Below are positions 18,939 to 28,648 of a stretch of 40,303 nucleotides of DNA, piece after piece. Numbering within the stretch: position 1 is the first letter of the stretch; every line of letters begins with the position of its first letter. The stretch comes from Rhodospirillales bacterium. Its GTDB lineage: Bacteria > Pseudomonadota > Alphaproteobacteria > CACIAM-22H2. The notes below the pieces were generated by a model. It made no database searches. It was given only the letters and a program-made list of their open reading frames with translations, and was not told where the DNA came from. The stretch is taken from assembly GCA_947445225.1 (NCBI GenBank), contig CANFCX010000011.1, positions 1-40,303 on the forward strand, written 5' to 3'. Made by a program: the position numbers and the translations under genes.

Positions 18939-19847
18939 TCATGGACGGTTCCACAACCAAGCGGCGCCCCTGACGCCGCTTGCGTCGCCGTGGCGCGGCG
19001 GCACCAGGCGGGTGACGACGGTGTCCGAAAATACATAAGCGGACCACCTCGCCGGGACGTTCCGGTAGAGACGTTTGATATTGGAAAGTCCGCCGCCCAA
19101 CACGATCACGTTCGGATCCAGGACATTGATGATCGTTGCGAACGCTCGCGCCAGGCGGTCTTCATAGCGGAGGAGGGCGGCGGCGGCGGCGGCCTCTCCC
19201 GACTCCGCTTGGGCAGCAATGTCCTCCGCCGACCGGGTGTTTCCCGCCGAACGGGCATAGTCCGCGACGAGCCCGGGACCGGAAAGAAAGGTCTCGATGC
19301 ACCCCCTGCGGCCGCAATAACAGAGCGAACCCGGTCTTTCGTCGTCGGCCGGCCAGGGCAAGGGGTTGTGTCCCCATTCGCCGGCGATCGCGTTCGCGCC
19401 GCGGACCAGGTCTCCGGCAATGACGATGCCGCCGCCGACTCCGGTTCCCAGGATCGTGCCGAATACGGTGCGGAAACCAGCCCCGGCGCCGTCGGTCGCC
19501 TCGGACAGCGCAAAACAATCGGCGTCATTGGCCAGGCGCACCTGCCTGCCTAGTGCCTTGGCGAGGTCGCGGTCAAAGGCCTTGCCGATCAGGCAGACGG
19601 AATTCGCATTCTTGATCAATCCGGTGGCGGGTGAAATCGTGCCCGGGATGCCGATGCCCACGCTTCCCGCCAAGCCCAAGTCGCGGTCGAGGGAAAGGAC
19701 GAGCCCGACGATCGCGCGCACGGTTCCTTCATAGTCGCCTTGCGGTGTCGCCACCCGCCGGCGAAGTCGTATGACACCGGCTGGATCAAGCGCCGCGACC
19801 TCGATCTTGGTGCCGCCCAAATCAACTCCGACGCGAATCTCCTGCAT
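18939..19847 (-). CDS. mak: ROK-family sugar kinase, Mak (fructokinase)-like
   Basis: This encodes 302 residues, the same length as E. coli Mak. The ROK landmarks are present: phosphate loop [12 protein letters not shown] at the N-terminus, [20 protein letters not shown], the catalytic aspartate in [23 protein letters not shown], and the zinc site made of the histidine in [10 protein letters not shown] and the cysteines of [15 protein letters not shown]. The end VRGAAWLW also matches Mak. It should phosphorylate fructose or a related hexose with ATP; the exact sugar is uncertain. ATG 19847 is preferred; an in-frame TTG at 19877 would add ten residues. It is transcribed away from divK. Confidence 0.88.
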   Translation of the reverse strand: MQEIRVGVDLGGTKIEVAALDPAGVIRLRRRVATPQGDYEGTVRAIVGLVLSLDRDLGLAGSVGIGIPGTISPATGLIKNANSVCLIGKAFDRDLAKALGRQVRLANDADCFALSEATDGAGAGFRTVFGTILGTGVGGGIVIAGDLVRGANAIAGEWGHNPLPWPADDERPGSLCYCGRRGCIETFLSGPGLVADYARSAGNTRSAEDIAAQAESGEAAAAAALLRYEDRLARAFATIINVLDPNVIVLGGGLSNIKRLYRNVPARWSAYVFSDTVVTRLVPPRHGDASGVRGAAWLWNRP

Positions 19848-19953
19848 TGTGGCGAGGGTCCGTCCTTCCTTGATCAATGCCGCCCCCGACGGATACTATG
19901 ACCTAAGGTGGTGGAGTTGCATCATCCGCCGCCGGCCAGGGGAGCGAAAACGT

Positions 19954-20319
19954 ATGCCGAAGACCGTCCTGATCGTTGAGGACAACGACCTAAATATGAA
20001 GCTCTTCAACGATTTATTGGAGGCCCAAGGTTACGGCATCCTGAAGGCCAGAGATGGCAAGGATGCGATGGCGATCGCCCGCGAACGCCATCCCGATCTT
20101 ATCCTGATGGACATTCAACTTCCGGAGGTATCGGGCCTAGAAGTTACCAAATGGCTTAAGGCGGATCCCGATTTGAAATCGATCCCGGTGATCGCGGTAA
20201 CCGCCTTCGCCATGAAGGGCGACGAAGAAAAAATACGCCAGGGAGGGTGCGAGGCATACATAGCCAAGCCGATTTCCGTGACCAATTTCCTGGAAACCGT
20301 TCGGCGTTTCCTGGAGTAG
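19954..20319 (+). CDS. divK: DivK single-domain response regulator
   Basis: This encodes 121 residues, a lone receiver domain. Phosphoacceptor aspartate 53 lies in [15 protein letters not shown], the acidic pair in [11 protein letters not shown] and the conserved lysine in AYIAKPIS. DivK controls polarity and cell-cycle progression in alphaproteobacteria by binding DivJ, PleC and DivL, and its usual partner gene pleD follows after six bases. Start ATG 19954 ([12 protein letters not shown]) follows GGGGAG at 19939-19944. The frame is open further upstream but without similarity. Confidence 0.94.
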   Translation: MPKTVLIVEDNDLNMKLFNDLLEAQGYGILKARDGKDAMAIARERHPDLILMDIQLPEVSGLEVTKWLKADPDLKSIPVIAVTAFAMKGDEEKIRQGGCEAYIAKPISVTNFLETVRRFLE

Positions 20320-20325
20320 GCGCCG

Positions 20326-21726
20326 ATGCCGGCACGCATTCTCGTCGTCGACGATGTGCCTGCGAATGTGAGGGTGCTCGAGGCCAAGCTTTTGTCGGAA
20401 TATTTCGACGTCAGCACGGCCGCCGACGGCCCGAGCGCGCTCGTGCAAATCCGCCAGAGTCCGCCCGACCTTGTTCTGCTGGACGTGATGATGCCGGGAA
20501 TGGACGGATTCGAGGTCTGCCGGCGCATTCGCGCGGACATCGCGACTCAACATCTTCCAGTCGTGATGGTGACCGCGCTTTCGGATATCGAAGATCGCGT
20601 TAAGGGCCTGGAGGCCGGCGCGGATGATTTCCTGACCAAACCCGTCGACGATACGGCTTTGTTCGCGCGCATTCGCTCGCTCGTGCGGATGAAGATGACG
20701 ATGGACGAATGGCGGCTGCGCGAGGCCACCCGTCAACAAATCGGCGCCGTCGTCGATGCTCGGCCGCCATCCCTCGCCGATGCGCAGGGAGCGCGCATCC
20801 TTTTGGTCGAAGATGTCGAAGTGACGGCTCGCCGCATCAAAGACGTATTGGCGAGCGATCGCCATAGAGTGGAGGTTGTGGCCTCCGCGCGCGATGCCTT
20901 GGCGTTAACCGAGGGCAAGGATTTCGATCTCATCCTGTTGAGCTTGACGCTGGGCTCCGACGATGGCCTTCGCCTTTGCTCCCAACTTCGTTAGCAGGAG
21001 CGCACGCGGCAGGTTCCTATTCTGCTCATCATCGAACCGGCGGATGTGCAGAAACTGGCGAAGGGCCTCGATCTCGGCGCCGCCGACTACCTCGGACGGC
21101 CGCTTGATCGCAATGAAATATTGGCGCGCGTCCGCACGCAGATTCGCCGCAAGCGGTATCAGGATCGCCTGCGGACGAACTACGAAAACAACCTGTCGCT
21201 GGCCTTCATAGATGCGTTGACCGGCCTACACAACCGCCGCTATCTCGATGTGCATTTCCGAACATTGGCGGAACGAATGCCGGTCCATCGCAAGATCATC
21301 GCCGTACAGATGATCGACATCGATCGGTTCAAGCCGATCAATGATTCTTACGGCCACGCGGCGGGCGACGAGGTGCTGCGCGCCGTCGCCCAACGCATCG
21401 CGCGCAATCTGCGGGGCTTCGATACGGTTATCCGGTGGGGCGGCGAGGAGTTCGTCGTGATCATGCCTGAAACCACGATGAAACAGGCCATGATGGTGGC
21501 GGAACGGCTACGCCGGCGAATGGCGGATTCGCCGATAACCCTGCCGCCGCCGATTGGGAATGTTCAAGTCACGATCAGCATCGGGGTTGCCGTCACTCTG
21601 CCCGGTGGGGTGCCGAACGACGCGCTGCTGCACGAGGCCGACATCGCGCTGTATCGTGCAAAGAACGAAGGCCGCAACCGCGTCTGTGCGAGCGAGAAGT
21701 CGCCGTCGGGAGTCGCGGCTCCCTAA
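20326..21726 (+). pseudogene. pleD: PleD-type diguanylate cyclase with an internal TAG stop
   Basis: The full frame is 467 codons, close to Caulobacter PleD, but codon 223 (20992-20994) is TAG. Caulobacter PleD reads ...LRSEERTRQ... here and this sequence reads LR-stop-QERTRQ, so a serine codon (TCG) has probably changed by one base. The order is REC1 with aspartate 53 (PDLVLLDVMMPGMDG), a REC2 adaptor without a phosphoacceptor, and a GGDEF domain with active GGEEF at residues 372-376 and the RGFD inhibitory site five residues before. The stop cuts REC2 in half, so neither piece would be a natural domain unit. GTG 21046 could start the second piece. It would make cyclic di-GMP at the cell pole. 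Confidence 0.92.
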
Positions 21727-21744
21727 AACCCGACGAACGAAAAC

Positions 21745-21912
21745 CTATTTGATCTTTGCTTCCTTGAACGTCACGTGTTTGCGCGCGATCGGATCGTATT
21801 TGCGAAATTCAAGCTTTTCCGTGGTCTTTTTCGGGTTCTTCTTGGTCACGTAGAAAAAACCCGTATCGGCCGTACTGGCCAGCTTGATGATCAACGGTTT
21901 GGACTTCGCCAT
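21745..21912 (-). CDS. rpmG: 50S ribosomal protein L33
   Basis: This encodes 55 residues, the usual size of bacterial L33. The sequence starts [20 protein letters not shown] and contains [20 protein letters not shown] and the end [10 protein letters not shown], typical of the cysteine-free alphaproteobacterial form. ATG 21912 is preferred over an in-frame ATG at 21927 because MAKS is the conserved beginning. A good promoter lies 46 bases upstream on the minus strand. It closes the minus-strand cluster that holds rnr and topA, an order common in Rhodospirillales and relatives. Confidence 0.95.
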   Translation of the reverse strand: MAKSKPLIIKLASTADTGFFYVTKKNPKKTTEKLEFRKYDPIARKHVTFKEAKIK

Positions 21913-21957
21913 GGCACGACCCCGCAAAACTCTCGACGATTTGTCTGTAGGCCGCGC

Positions 21958-21985
21958 AAGATAGCCGTATCACCGCTCCTGTCAA
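21958..21985 (-). promoter_or_regulatory. Sigma-70-type promoter for rpmG
   Basis: On the minus strand a perfect -35 box TTGACA (21985-21980) and a -10 box TATCTT (21963-21958) are separated by 16 bases. Transcription would begin near 21951, leaving a leader of about 39 bases before the rpmG ATG at 21912. Confidence 0.7.
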
Positions 21986-22030
21986 GCAAACCGGCGGCCG
22001 GGCTTTTGGGAGCGGCCCGAATCCGACGGA

Positions 22031-23584
22031 TCAGCGCAATGTGGCTTCTTGCGCCGATTGAATGAGCAGGTTGCCGAAAAGTGTTCGATCCGCAAGGACA
22101 CGCCGCGCGATGTCCAGATCGAGGTCGCGGTCGCCGGTCATTGGCGGGCATTGGCCGCGCAACTCGCTGAAGCGGCCCTTATCGCCGGTGTCCAGTCCCG
22201 CCATGCGCCAGCGGTTGAATGCCACGGCATTGGTGAACCGGCCGTGCCGGGCTTCCTCAACCGCATTCGCCGGATCGCCGGCGATTCCGCTCGTGCAAAT
22301 CGCGGGCATCACGCCTAGGTCTTGCAGCGCGTAACCCGACGGAGCGTGAAACCGGGCCCAGCTGAGGATCAGTTCGCCCTCGTTGGGTAGGTCGATGACG
22401 GTTTGCACCGAGCCTTTGCCGAAAGACACCGATCCAACAACCACGGCGCGGCGATTGTCCTGCAGCGCGGCGGCGACGATTTCGGAGGCGGAGGCGGAAC
22501 GTCCGTCGATCAATATGACAACAGGAAGGCTCTCACCCGAGCCACCGGGGGTCGCGCGCGCGGTTGCGCTGGAATCGCGATGCCGCCCGCGCATCGACAC
22601 GATGCGACCGTCCGCGACGAAGACCTCGGACAGCGCGATCGCCTGATCGAGCAGGCCGCCGAGATTGCCACGTAGGTCGAGAATGACGGCGCGCACGGGG
22701 GAAGCGCCGGCCTTGGCTCGGCGCAGCGCCTCGTCCACGGCGTCGGCGGTGCCCTGGCTGAATCCGGTGACACGGATATGAGCCACGTCGTCGATCTGCG
22801 TGATGCTCACCGTCGGCGGAACGATGTGGCTGCGCCGAAGCGTCAGGCGAATGGGCGCGGGCCGGTTGGCACCCTCGATGGTCAAGATGACCGAACTGCC
22901 GATGCGACCGCGCAACTTTTGAACCGCGTCGCGTTGGGCGAGACCTTGAGCGGGCGCGTCATCGATCTTCGTGATCACGTCCTCGGGGCGGAGGTTGGCT
23001 CTGGACGCGGGTGAATCGGGTATCACCGAAACGACGCGAACGCCGCTCGCGGAAACATCGACGGTGATGCCGATGCCGCCGAATCCTTCGCGCGAGGCGC
23101 GCCCTTCGCGGGCCGCTTCGGCCGTGGTGTAGCGCGAGAACCGATCGAGTTTGGTAACCGCGCCGTCGAACACGGCTTGATAGATCACCTCGGGCGCCGC
23201 GGCGCGCAAGGTTGGGGACGCCGTCCGTCCGGCATCGATGATCGCGGATGCGAGGCTAGCCCATCGACCGGGTTCGTCCTTGGCCGGCAACGCCCAGTCC
23301 GTGACCAAGTGATCGTCCTCGAAAAGCTCGATGCGCCGATCTTCCATCTTGATCGATAGATGGGGGTCGACTCGGCTCAAATTGGACAGTGCCGCGGTCG
23401 CGACGCTGCCGATGTTGATAGGCTCCAAATATTTATCGGCGATTTGGTCGAAGACCATGGTGAACATGCGATCGTCGGCGGTCGTGCCGCTGGGGCGGCG
23501 ACCCTCATCGGCTGTTGCGCAGCCGCCGAGCAGAACAAGCGCGGCAATCGCCATCGGCCGCGGGCGCATCCAAGCGATCGTCAC
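22031..23584 (-). CDS. S41-family C-terminal processing peptidase, lipoprotein
   Basis: This encodes 517 residues. A lipoprotein signal (MAIAALVLLGGC) opens it. A PDZ domain follows (GFGGIGITVDVSASGVRVVS, PASRANLRPEDVITKIDDAP), then the S41 protease core with VILDLRGNLGGLLDQAI, the catalytic serine in DGRSASASEIVAAAL and the catalytic lysine in GSVSFGKGSVQ. Such proteases trim periplasmic or outer-membrane proteins from the C-terminus. The start is GTG 23584 or ATG 23569; both leave a workable signal, and neither has a strong ribosome-binding site. The long N-terminal part (DRMFTMVFDQIADKYLEPIN) is family-typical. It lies between rnr and rpmG on the same strand. Confidence 0.88.
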   Translation of the reverse strand: MTIAWMRPRPMAIAALVLLGGCATADEGRRPSGTTADDRMFTMVFDQIADKYLEPINIGSVATAALSNLSRVDPHLSIKMEDRRIELFEDDHLVTDWALPAKDEPGRWASLASAIIDAGRTASPTLRAAAPEVIYQAVFDGAVTKLDRFSRYTTAEAAREGRASREGFGGIGITVDVSASGVRVVSVIPDSPASRANLRPEDVITKIDDAPAQGLAQRDAVQKLRGRIGSSVILTIEGANRPAPIRLTLRRSHIVPPTVSITQIDDVAHIRVTGFSQGTADAVDEALRRAKAGASPVRAVILDLRGNLGGLLDQAIALSEVFVADGRIVSMRGRHRDSSATARATPGGSGESLPVVILIDGRSASASEIVAAALQDNRRAVVVGSVSFGKGSVQTVIDLPNEGELILSWARFHAPSGYALQDLGVMPAICTSGIAGDPANAVEEARHGRFTNAVAFNRWRMAGLDTGDKGRFSELRGQCPPMTGDRDLDLDIARRVLADRTLFGNLLIQSAQEATLR

Positions 23585-23699
23585 TGTTCGTACGAGCCTT
23601 TCACTTTCACGGTGGCGCGATCATAGCCGCGGCTGGGTAAATAAAACCTTGCCGAGGAATTTGCGAAGCGGGCGAACGCGGGCGCCGAAGCATCTTTCA

Positions 23700-25895
23700 T
23701 CAACGGCGCCGCCTGCGGACCGGCGCGCGCGCCGGTCGGCTCGCGCTGCGTCCCGCCGTTTCCGAGATGAGATGCAAAATTAGGCTCCCGGTCACGGGGT
23801 CGGCCTCGTCCAGTCGAACTTCGACAACATCGCCAAGGGAATAGTATCTGCTGCTTCTCTGGGCTTCAAGCCGATGCCGGGCGGCATCGTGGCGATAGGA
23901 ATCCGCGGGCAGAGAACGAATCGGGACCAAACCGTCGGCGCCCAGGCCGTCCAGGGCAACAAACAGGCCGAAACGCGAAACTCCACTGATCCGCGCCGGA
24001 AAGGTCGCGCCGATGCGTTGGGCGAGGAAGGCGGTGACATAACGGTTGACCGCGTCGCGCTCCGCGGCGGCGGCGCGTCTCTCCGTCCCGGAGATGTGAT
24101 CGGCGACCGCCTCCATGTCGATGGGACCTTCCGCGAATAACCCGCCTTCACCCAAATCCAGCCCGGTGATGAGCGCGCGGTGGACCAAGATATCGGAATA
24201 CCGGCGGATGGGAGACGTGAAATGGGCATAGCGGAGAAGCGCCAGCCCGAAATGTCCCTTGTTGTCTGGGCTGTAGACCGCCTGGGCTTGGCTGCGGAGC
24301 ACGAGGTCATTCACAAGACGGAGATGGGGCGTGTTGTTGGCCCAGGCGAGGGCGCCGTTGAAATGGGATGGCCGCATGACCTGCCCTTTGGCCAGGCGAA
24401 AACCGAGCCCATTGAGGACTTCGCGAAGGTTGTCCACTTTCTCCGGGTCCGGCCGCTCGTGGACGCGGTACATACACGGCAGGCGCCGCTCCTCGATCGC
24501 TTCGGCCGCGGCGACATTGGCCGCGATCATGAATTCCTCGATGAGGCGGTGGCTGTCGAAATGCGGTCGCGGCTCGATGCGTTCGACTTGGCCGTCTTCA
24601 CGCAAAATTACACGGCGTTCCTCGATTTCGAGGTCCAGCGTGCCCCGGCGATCACGGGCCCGGCGCAACGCGGCGAAGGCGGCGTAGAGCGGCTCCACGA
24701 TCCCGGCCGGAATATCCGAACGGCCACCCTGGCGTGTCTCTTCGACCGCGGCGTAGGTCAGCCGCGCGGCCGAGCGCATCAGCGCGCGTTCGAAACGATG
24801 CCGCAGCTTGCGGCCTTCGCCGTCGATCCACATATGGGCCACGAGGCAGGCCCTGTCTTCACCCGGGCGCAGCGAACACAAGTCGTTGGACAGGCCTTCG
24901 GGCAGCATCGGCACGACGCGGTCGGGCAGATAAACCGAATTGCCGCGTTCGCGGGCGGCGCGGTCAAGAGCATCTCCGGGCCGGACGTAGTGGCCGACGT
25001 CGGCGATCGCCACGGCCAGGCGAAACCCGCCGCGGTTGTTGGGGTCGGAATCGGGCTCTGCCCACACCGCATCGTCGAAGTCGCGGGCGTCCTGGTCGTC
25101 GATGGTGACCAACGGCATGTCGCGAAGGTCCACGCGCCCGGCGAGCGAAGGCGGGTGTGCGGTGCGGCTCTGGCGAATGGCGTCCGCGGAGAATTCGATG
25201 GGGATGCCGCGCGTGTGAAGGGCAATGACGCTGGCCGACCGGGCATCGCCGGCGTCGCCGATCTTTTCTAGGATTCTGGCGCAAGGCAGCCCTGATCTGC
25301 GCGCGGGCAGGATTTCGGCGGAAACGATGTCGCCGTTGCGCGCGGTGCCGGCATGTTCCGCGGAAACCACGAATTCGGTGCGCATGCGCCGGTCGGTGGG
25401 TCGCAGCCGGCCGCCGCTCGGTCCGACAAAATAGACGCCCAACAGACGTTCCGAGTCCGGATCAAGCCGCTTGAGGACCTTGCCTTCATACAAGGTCGGA
25501 CCGATGCGGCGGACCCGCGCCACCGCCCGCTCGCCGATGCCGGGCGCGTTTTTTTCGCCTGGGTTGATCGACAGTTTAATGCGCGGCGGCGGCTGTGTGC
25601 CGGACCAGGCCACGGGCCGCGCTTCCGGTTCGCCGTCGCGATCCAGCCCAGTGATTTCTACCGTGACGATTTCCGGCAGGGCGCCGGGCAAGGCCAGGCG
25701 GCGGCCGCGACTGCGTTCGACAGCCCCGTCTTTCTCCAGGTCCTTCAAGAGCGATTTGAGAATCTCGCGATCGGGGCCGGCGATGCCGAAGGCGCGCGCG
25801 ATGTCGCGCTTGCCGATCCGGCCCGTGCTTGTCCGCAGGAATTCGAGGATCGCGTCGCGGCTCGGAAAGGGGGGATTTTTTGTTTGCCGCGCCAA
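23700..25895 (-). CDS. rnr: Ribonuclease R
   Basis: This 3'-to-5' exoribonuclease of 731 residues degrades structured RNA. It begins with a winged-helix domain (RDAILEFLRTSTGRIGKRDI), then cold-shock-type domains, the RNB catalytic domain with the metal-binding aspartates in TIDDQDARDFDDAVWAEPD, and a C-terminal S1 domain (ATFPARISGVSRFGLFVALD). The extreme C-terminus is basic (RAPVRRRRR), as in many RNase R proteins. It starts 13 bases after the topA stop, so the two are almost surely co-transcribed. The length is within the usual range. Confidence 0.95.
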   Translation of the reverse strand: MARQTKNPPFPSRDAILEFLRTSTGRIGKRDIARAFGIAGPDREILKSLLKDLEKDGAVERSRGRRLALPGALPEIVTVEITGLDRDGEPEARPVAWSGTQPPPRIKLSINPGEKNAPGIGERAVARVRRIGPTLYEGKVLKRLDPDSERLLGVYFVGPSGGRLRPTDRRMRTEFVVSAEHAGTARNGDIVSAEILPARRSGLPCARILEKIGDAGDARSASVIALHTRGIPIEFSADAIRQSRTAHPPSLAGRVDLRDMPLVTIDDQDARDFDDAVWAEPDSDPNNRGGFRLAVAIADVGHYVRPGDALDRAARERGNSVYLPDRVVPMLPEGLSNDLCSLRPGEDRACLVAHMWIDGEGRKLRHRFERALMRSAARLTYAAVEETRQGGRSDIPAGIVEPLYAAFAALRRARDRRGTLDLEIEERRVILREDGQVERIEPRPHFDSHRLIEEFMIAANVAAAEAIEERRLPCMYRVHERPDPEKVDNLREVLNGLGFRLAKGQVMRPSHFNGALAWANNTPHLRLVNDLVLRSQAQAVYSPDNKGHFGLALLRYAHFTSPIRRYSDILVHRALITGLDLGEGGLFAEGPIDMEAVADHISGTERRAAAAERDAVNRYVTAFLAQRIGATFPARISGVSRFGLFVALDGLGADGLVPIRSLPADSYRHDAARHRLEAQRSSRYYSLGDVVEVRLDEADPVTGSLILHLISETAGRSASRPARAPVRRRRR

Positions 25896-25908
25896 AAGAA
25901 AATCGACC

Positions 25909-28602
25909 TCAGCCCGACTCTTTCCGGCGCGGCTTGGCCGCGGCGCCGGGGGCCTTCTTCACTTTTGCTGTCGCGCCGCTCGTGGCGGGCGTCTTGCGGG
26001 CGGCCGGTTTCTTGCCGCCATTCGTGCGGGCCTTGGGCGGAGCGTCCGCCTTTGCGGCACCTTTGCGTACGGCGCCTTTACGCTTGCTCCCGGTGCCGGA
26101 CTTTGCCTTTCGTTCGGCCAGCAGCTTCACTGCCTCGTCGAGAGTAATGGCGTCGATCTCGGCGCCGCGAGGCAGGTTCGCGTAGACGCCGTCATGTTTC
26201 ACATATGGTCCAAAACGGCCTTTGTGGAGAGTGACCGCGCGGCCATCCGTCGGGTGTGCACCAAGCTCCCGCAGCGGCGCCGCGACACGGCGCCCCTTGG
26301 CCGGTTCGGCGAGGAGCGACACCGCACGGTTGATGCCCATGGTCAGAAGCTCGGATGTCGATTCGGCGCTACGGAAGGCCCCGTCATGTTTGAGGTACGG
26401 TCCGAAGCGTCCGATGCCAGCGGAAATCATCTTTCCGGATTCGGGATGAATGCCGATATCGCGCGGCAGAGCGAGAAGCTTGATCGCCATATCGAGATTC
26501 AACTGGGTAAGGTCGACATCCTTTGGCACCGATGCCCGCTTCGGCTTCACGCCCTCGGCCGCCTCGCCGAGCTGTACGTAACGTCCATAAGGCCCTTGGC
26601 GCAGGCTAACCGGCTGGCTGCTGGCGGGATCGGTTCCGAGCTGCCGCGTGCCGTCCCCCTCGACGGCCTGGCCGTCCTCGCTTTCGACGGCGAGGCGGCG
26701 GGTGTAGCGGCATTCCGGATAACGCGAACAGCCGATGAACGCTCCGAAACGCCCGAGCTTGAGGCCAATACGCCCCTGCGTGCAGGCGGGACACAGGCGG
26801 GGGTCGTGACCGGCTTCGCCGGTTGGAAAGAAATGCGGTCCAAGGTCGGCATCCAGCGCGTCGATCACCATCTTGATGCTCAAATCGCGCGTGCCTTCCA
26901 CGGCGGTGGAAAATTCCTTCCAGAATTCCTGGAGCACGGTCTTCCAATCCAATCTGCCACCGGAGATGTCGTCGAGCTGGTTTTCCAGCTCCGCCGTGAA
27001 ATTGTACTGGACGTAGCGCTCGAAGAAGCTGGAGAGGAAAGCGGTCACCAGCCGTCCCCGGTCCTCGGGAATGAACCGCTTCTTTTCCAGGCGCACGTAA
27101 CCGCGGTCCTGCAACACCTGCAGGATGCTGGCATAGGTCGACGGTCGGCCGATCCCCAGCTCCTCCAGCCGCTTGACCAGGCTGGCTTCCGAATATCGAG
27201 GGGGGGGCTGGGTGAAATGCTGATCTGGGCGCAAGGCGGTGTGTTCGAGCGCCTGGCCTTCCTTCAGCGGCGGCAGGATACGGCTTTCATCTTCGTCTTC
27301 GGTTGGGTCGTCGCGATCCTCGCGATAGACGCGCAGGAACCCGTCGAAGGCGATGACCGAACCGGTCGCCCGCAACACCACCTGGTTGTCGGGGGAAGCG
27401 ATGTCGACGGCGACCTGATCGAGCGCCGCGCTTTCCATTTCGCAGGCCACGGTCCGCCGCCAGATCAGGTCATAGAGCCGTCTTTCCTCTTCGTCGAGGT
27501 GGCCGGCAACGTCTTCCGGGCGGCGGAAAAGATCGGTGGGCCGTATCGCCTCATGCGCTTCCTGCGCGTTCTTGGCTTGGGTGCGGTAGACGCGCGGGCT
27601 CTCCGGCACGTAATTGGGACCGTATTGTTTGCCGATCAGGTCACGCGCCGCGGTGATGGCTTCGCGCGAAAGCTGGACGCTATCGGTTCGCATATACGTG
27701 ATCAGGCCGACCGTCTCGCCGCCGATGTCGATACCTTCATAAAGGCGCTGGGCGACCCGCATCGTCCGGCTGGCGCCGAGACCGAGCTTGCGCGAGGCTT
27801 CCTGCTGAAGAGTCGATGTCGTGAAGGGCGGTTGGGGGTTGCGCCGAACGCGTTTGCGTTCGACCGTGGCGACGGCAAACTTGCGCGCCTGAATGGCGGC
27901 GACGGCCTTGGCCGCGGCTTCCTGATTGGGCAGGTCGAATTTGTCGAGCTTGGCGCCTTCGAGATGGGTCAGCCGAGCGGTCAGAATTTCGCCGCCCGAC
28001 CCGCGCAGATCGGCTTCCACCGACCAGTATTCGCGTGGCTTGAACTTCTCGACCTCGGTCTCGCGTTCGCACACCAGGCGAAGTGCCACCGATTGCACCC
28101 GCCCCGCGGATTTGGCTCCGGGCAGTTTTCGCCACAACACCGGCGATAACGTGAAGCCGACGAGGTAGTCCAAGGCACGGCGGGCCAGATACGCATGAAC
28201 CAGGTCGCGATCCAGCTCCCGGGGATTCTTCATCGCTTCCAGCACGGCGTTGCGCGTGACCTCGTTGAAGACCACGCGCTTCACGTCGATCCTGTCGAGG
28301 GCCTTGCGCTCGCGCAGCACGTTCTCGACATGCCAGGAAATGGCCTCGCCCTCGCGATCGGGGTCGGTCGCCAGGAAAAGCCGTTTGGCGCCTTTCAGGG
28401 CATGGGCGATGGCTTTGATGTGTTTTTCGGCCCTTTCGTCGACTTCCCAGCTCATGGCGAAGTCCTCGGCCGGGCGGACGGAGCCGTCCTTGGAGGGCAG
28501 GTCGCGGACATGGCCATAACTGGCCAGCACCGTGAAATCGCTGCCGAGATATTTGTTAATGGTCTTCGCCTTGGCCGGCGATTCCACGACAACAACGTTC
28601 AT
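25909..28602 (-). CDS. topA: DNA topoisomerase I
   Basis: This type IA topoisomerase of 897 residues relaxes negative supercoils. The Toprim domain is at the N-terminus (VVESPAKAKTINKYLGSDF, then DPDREGEAISWH). The catalytic tyrosine is residue 303 in LITYMRTDSVQLS. After about residue 590 come a four-cysteine zinc-ribbon motif (CPACTQGRIG ... CSRYPECRYTRRL) and two or three topoisomerase C-terminal repeats of the type RFGPYVKHDGVYANLPRGAE. The last 70 residues are rich in Lys, Ala and Pro (GSKRKGAVRKGAAKADAPP), a flexible nucleic-acid-binding tail usual in this group. The gene lies between dprA (46 bp upstream) and rnr. Confidence 0.96.
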   Translation of the reverse strand: MNVVVVESPAKAKTINKYLGSDFTVLASYGHVRDLPSKDGSVRPAEDFAMSWEVDERAEKHIKAIAHALKGAKRLFLATDPDREGEAISWHVENVLRERKALDRIDVKRVVFNEVTRNAVLEAMKNPRELDRDLVHAYLARRALDYLVGFTLSPVLWRKLPGAKSAGRVQSVALRLVCERETEVEKFKPREYWSVEADLRGSGGEILTARLTHLEGAKLDKFDLPNQEAAAKAVAAIQARKFAVATVERKRVRRNPQPPFTTSTLQQEASRKLGLGASRTMRVAQRLYEGIDIGGETVGLITYMRTDSVQLSREAITAARDLIGKQYGPNYVPESPRVYRTQAKNAQEAHEAIRPTDLFRRPEDVAGHLDEEERRLYDLIWRRTVACEMESAALDQVAVDIASPDNQVVLRATGSVIAFDGFLRVYREDRDDPTEDEDESRILPPLKEGQALEHTALRPDQHFTQPPPRYSEASLVKRLEELGIGRPSTYASILQVLQDRGYVRLEKKRFIPEDRGRLVTAFLSSFFERYVQYNFTAELENQLDDISGGRLDWKTVLQEFWKEFSTAVEGTRDLSIKMVIDALDADLGPHFFPTGEAGHDPRLCPACTQGRIGLKLGRFGAFIGCSRYPECRYTRRLAVESEDGQAVEGDGTRQLGTDPASSQPVSLRQGPYGRYVQLGEAAEGVKPKRASVPKDVDLTQLNLDMAIKLLALPRDIGIHPESGKMISAGIGRFGPYLKHDGAFRSAESTSELLTMGINRAVSLLAEPAKGRRVAAPLRELGAHPTDGRAVTLHKGRFGPYVKHDGVYANLPRGAEIDAITLDEAVKLLAERKAKSGTGSKRKGAVRKGAAKADAPPKARTNGGKKPAARKTPATSGATAKVKKAPGAAAKPRRKESG

Positions 28603-28648
28603 CGGCCCGGCGACCTATCTGACGTGATCTGTTGAGTTCTTGATGTAA

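Noticed and set aside
16823-20994. Reassignment of TAA or TAG as sense codons in this organism
   Set aside because: Both codons end several intact genes in the window at the expected place, so general reassignment does not fit.
20995-21726. A separate, natural GGDEF protein downstream of a two-receiver protein
   Set aside because: The stop lies in the middle of the second receiver domain and the downstream part begins with the rest of that domain, so a broken pleD explains it better.
25471-28149. Very long plus-strand open frame of 892 codons opposite topA and rnr
   Set aside because: It is antisense to two clear genes, has no domain similarity, and is the expected shadow of GC-rich coding sequence.
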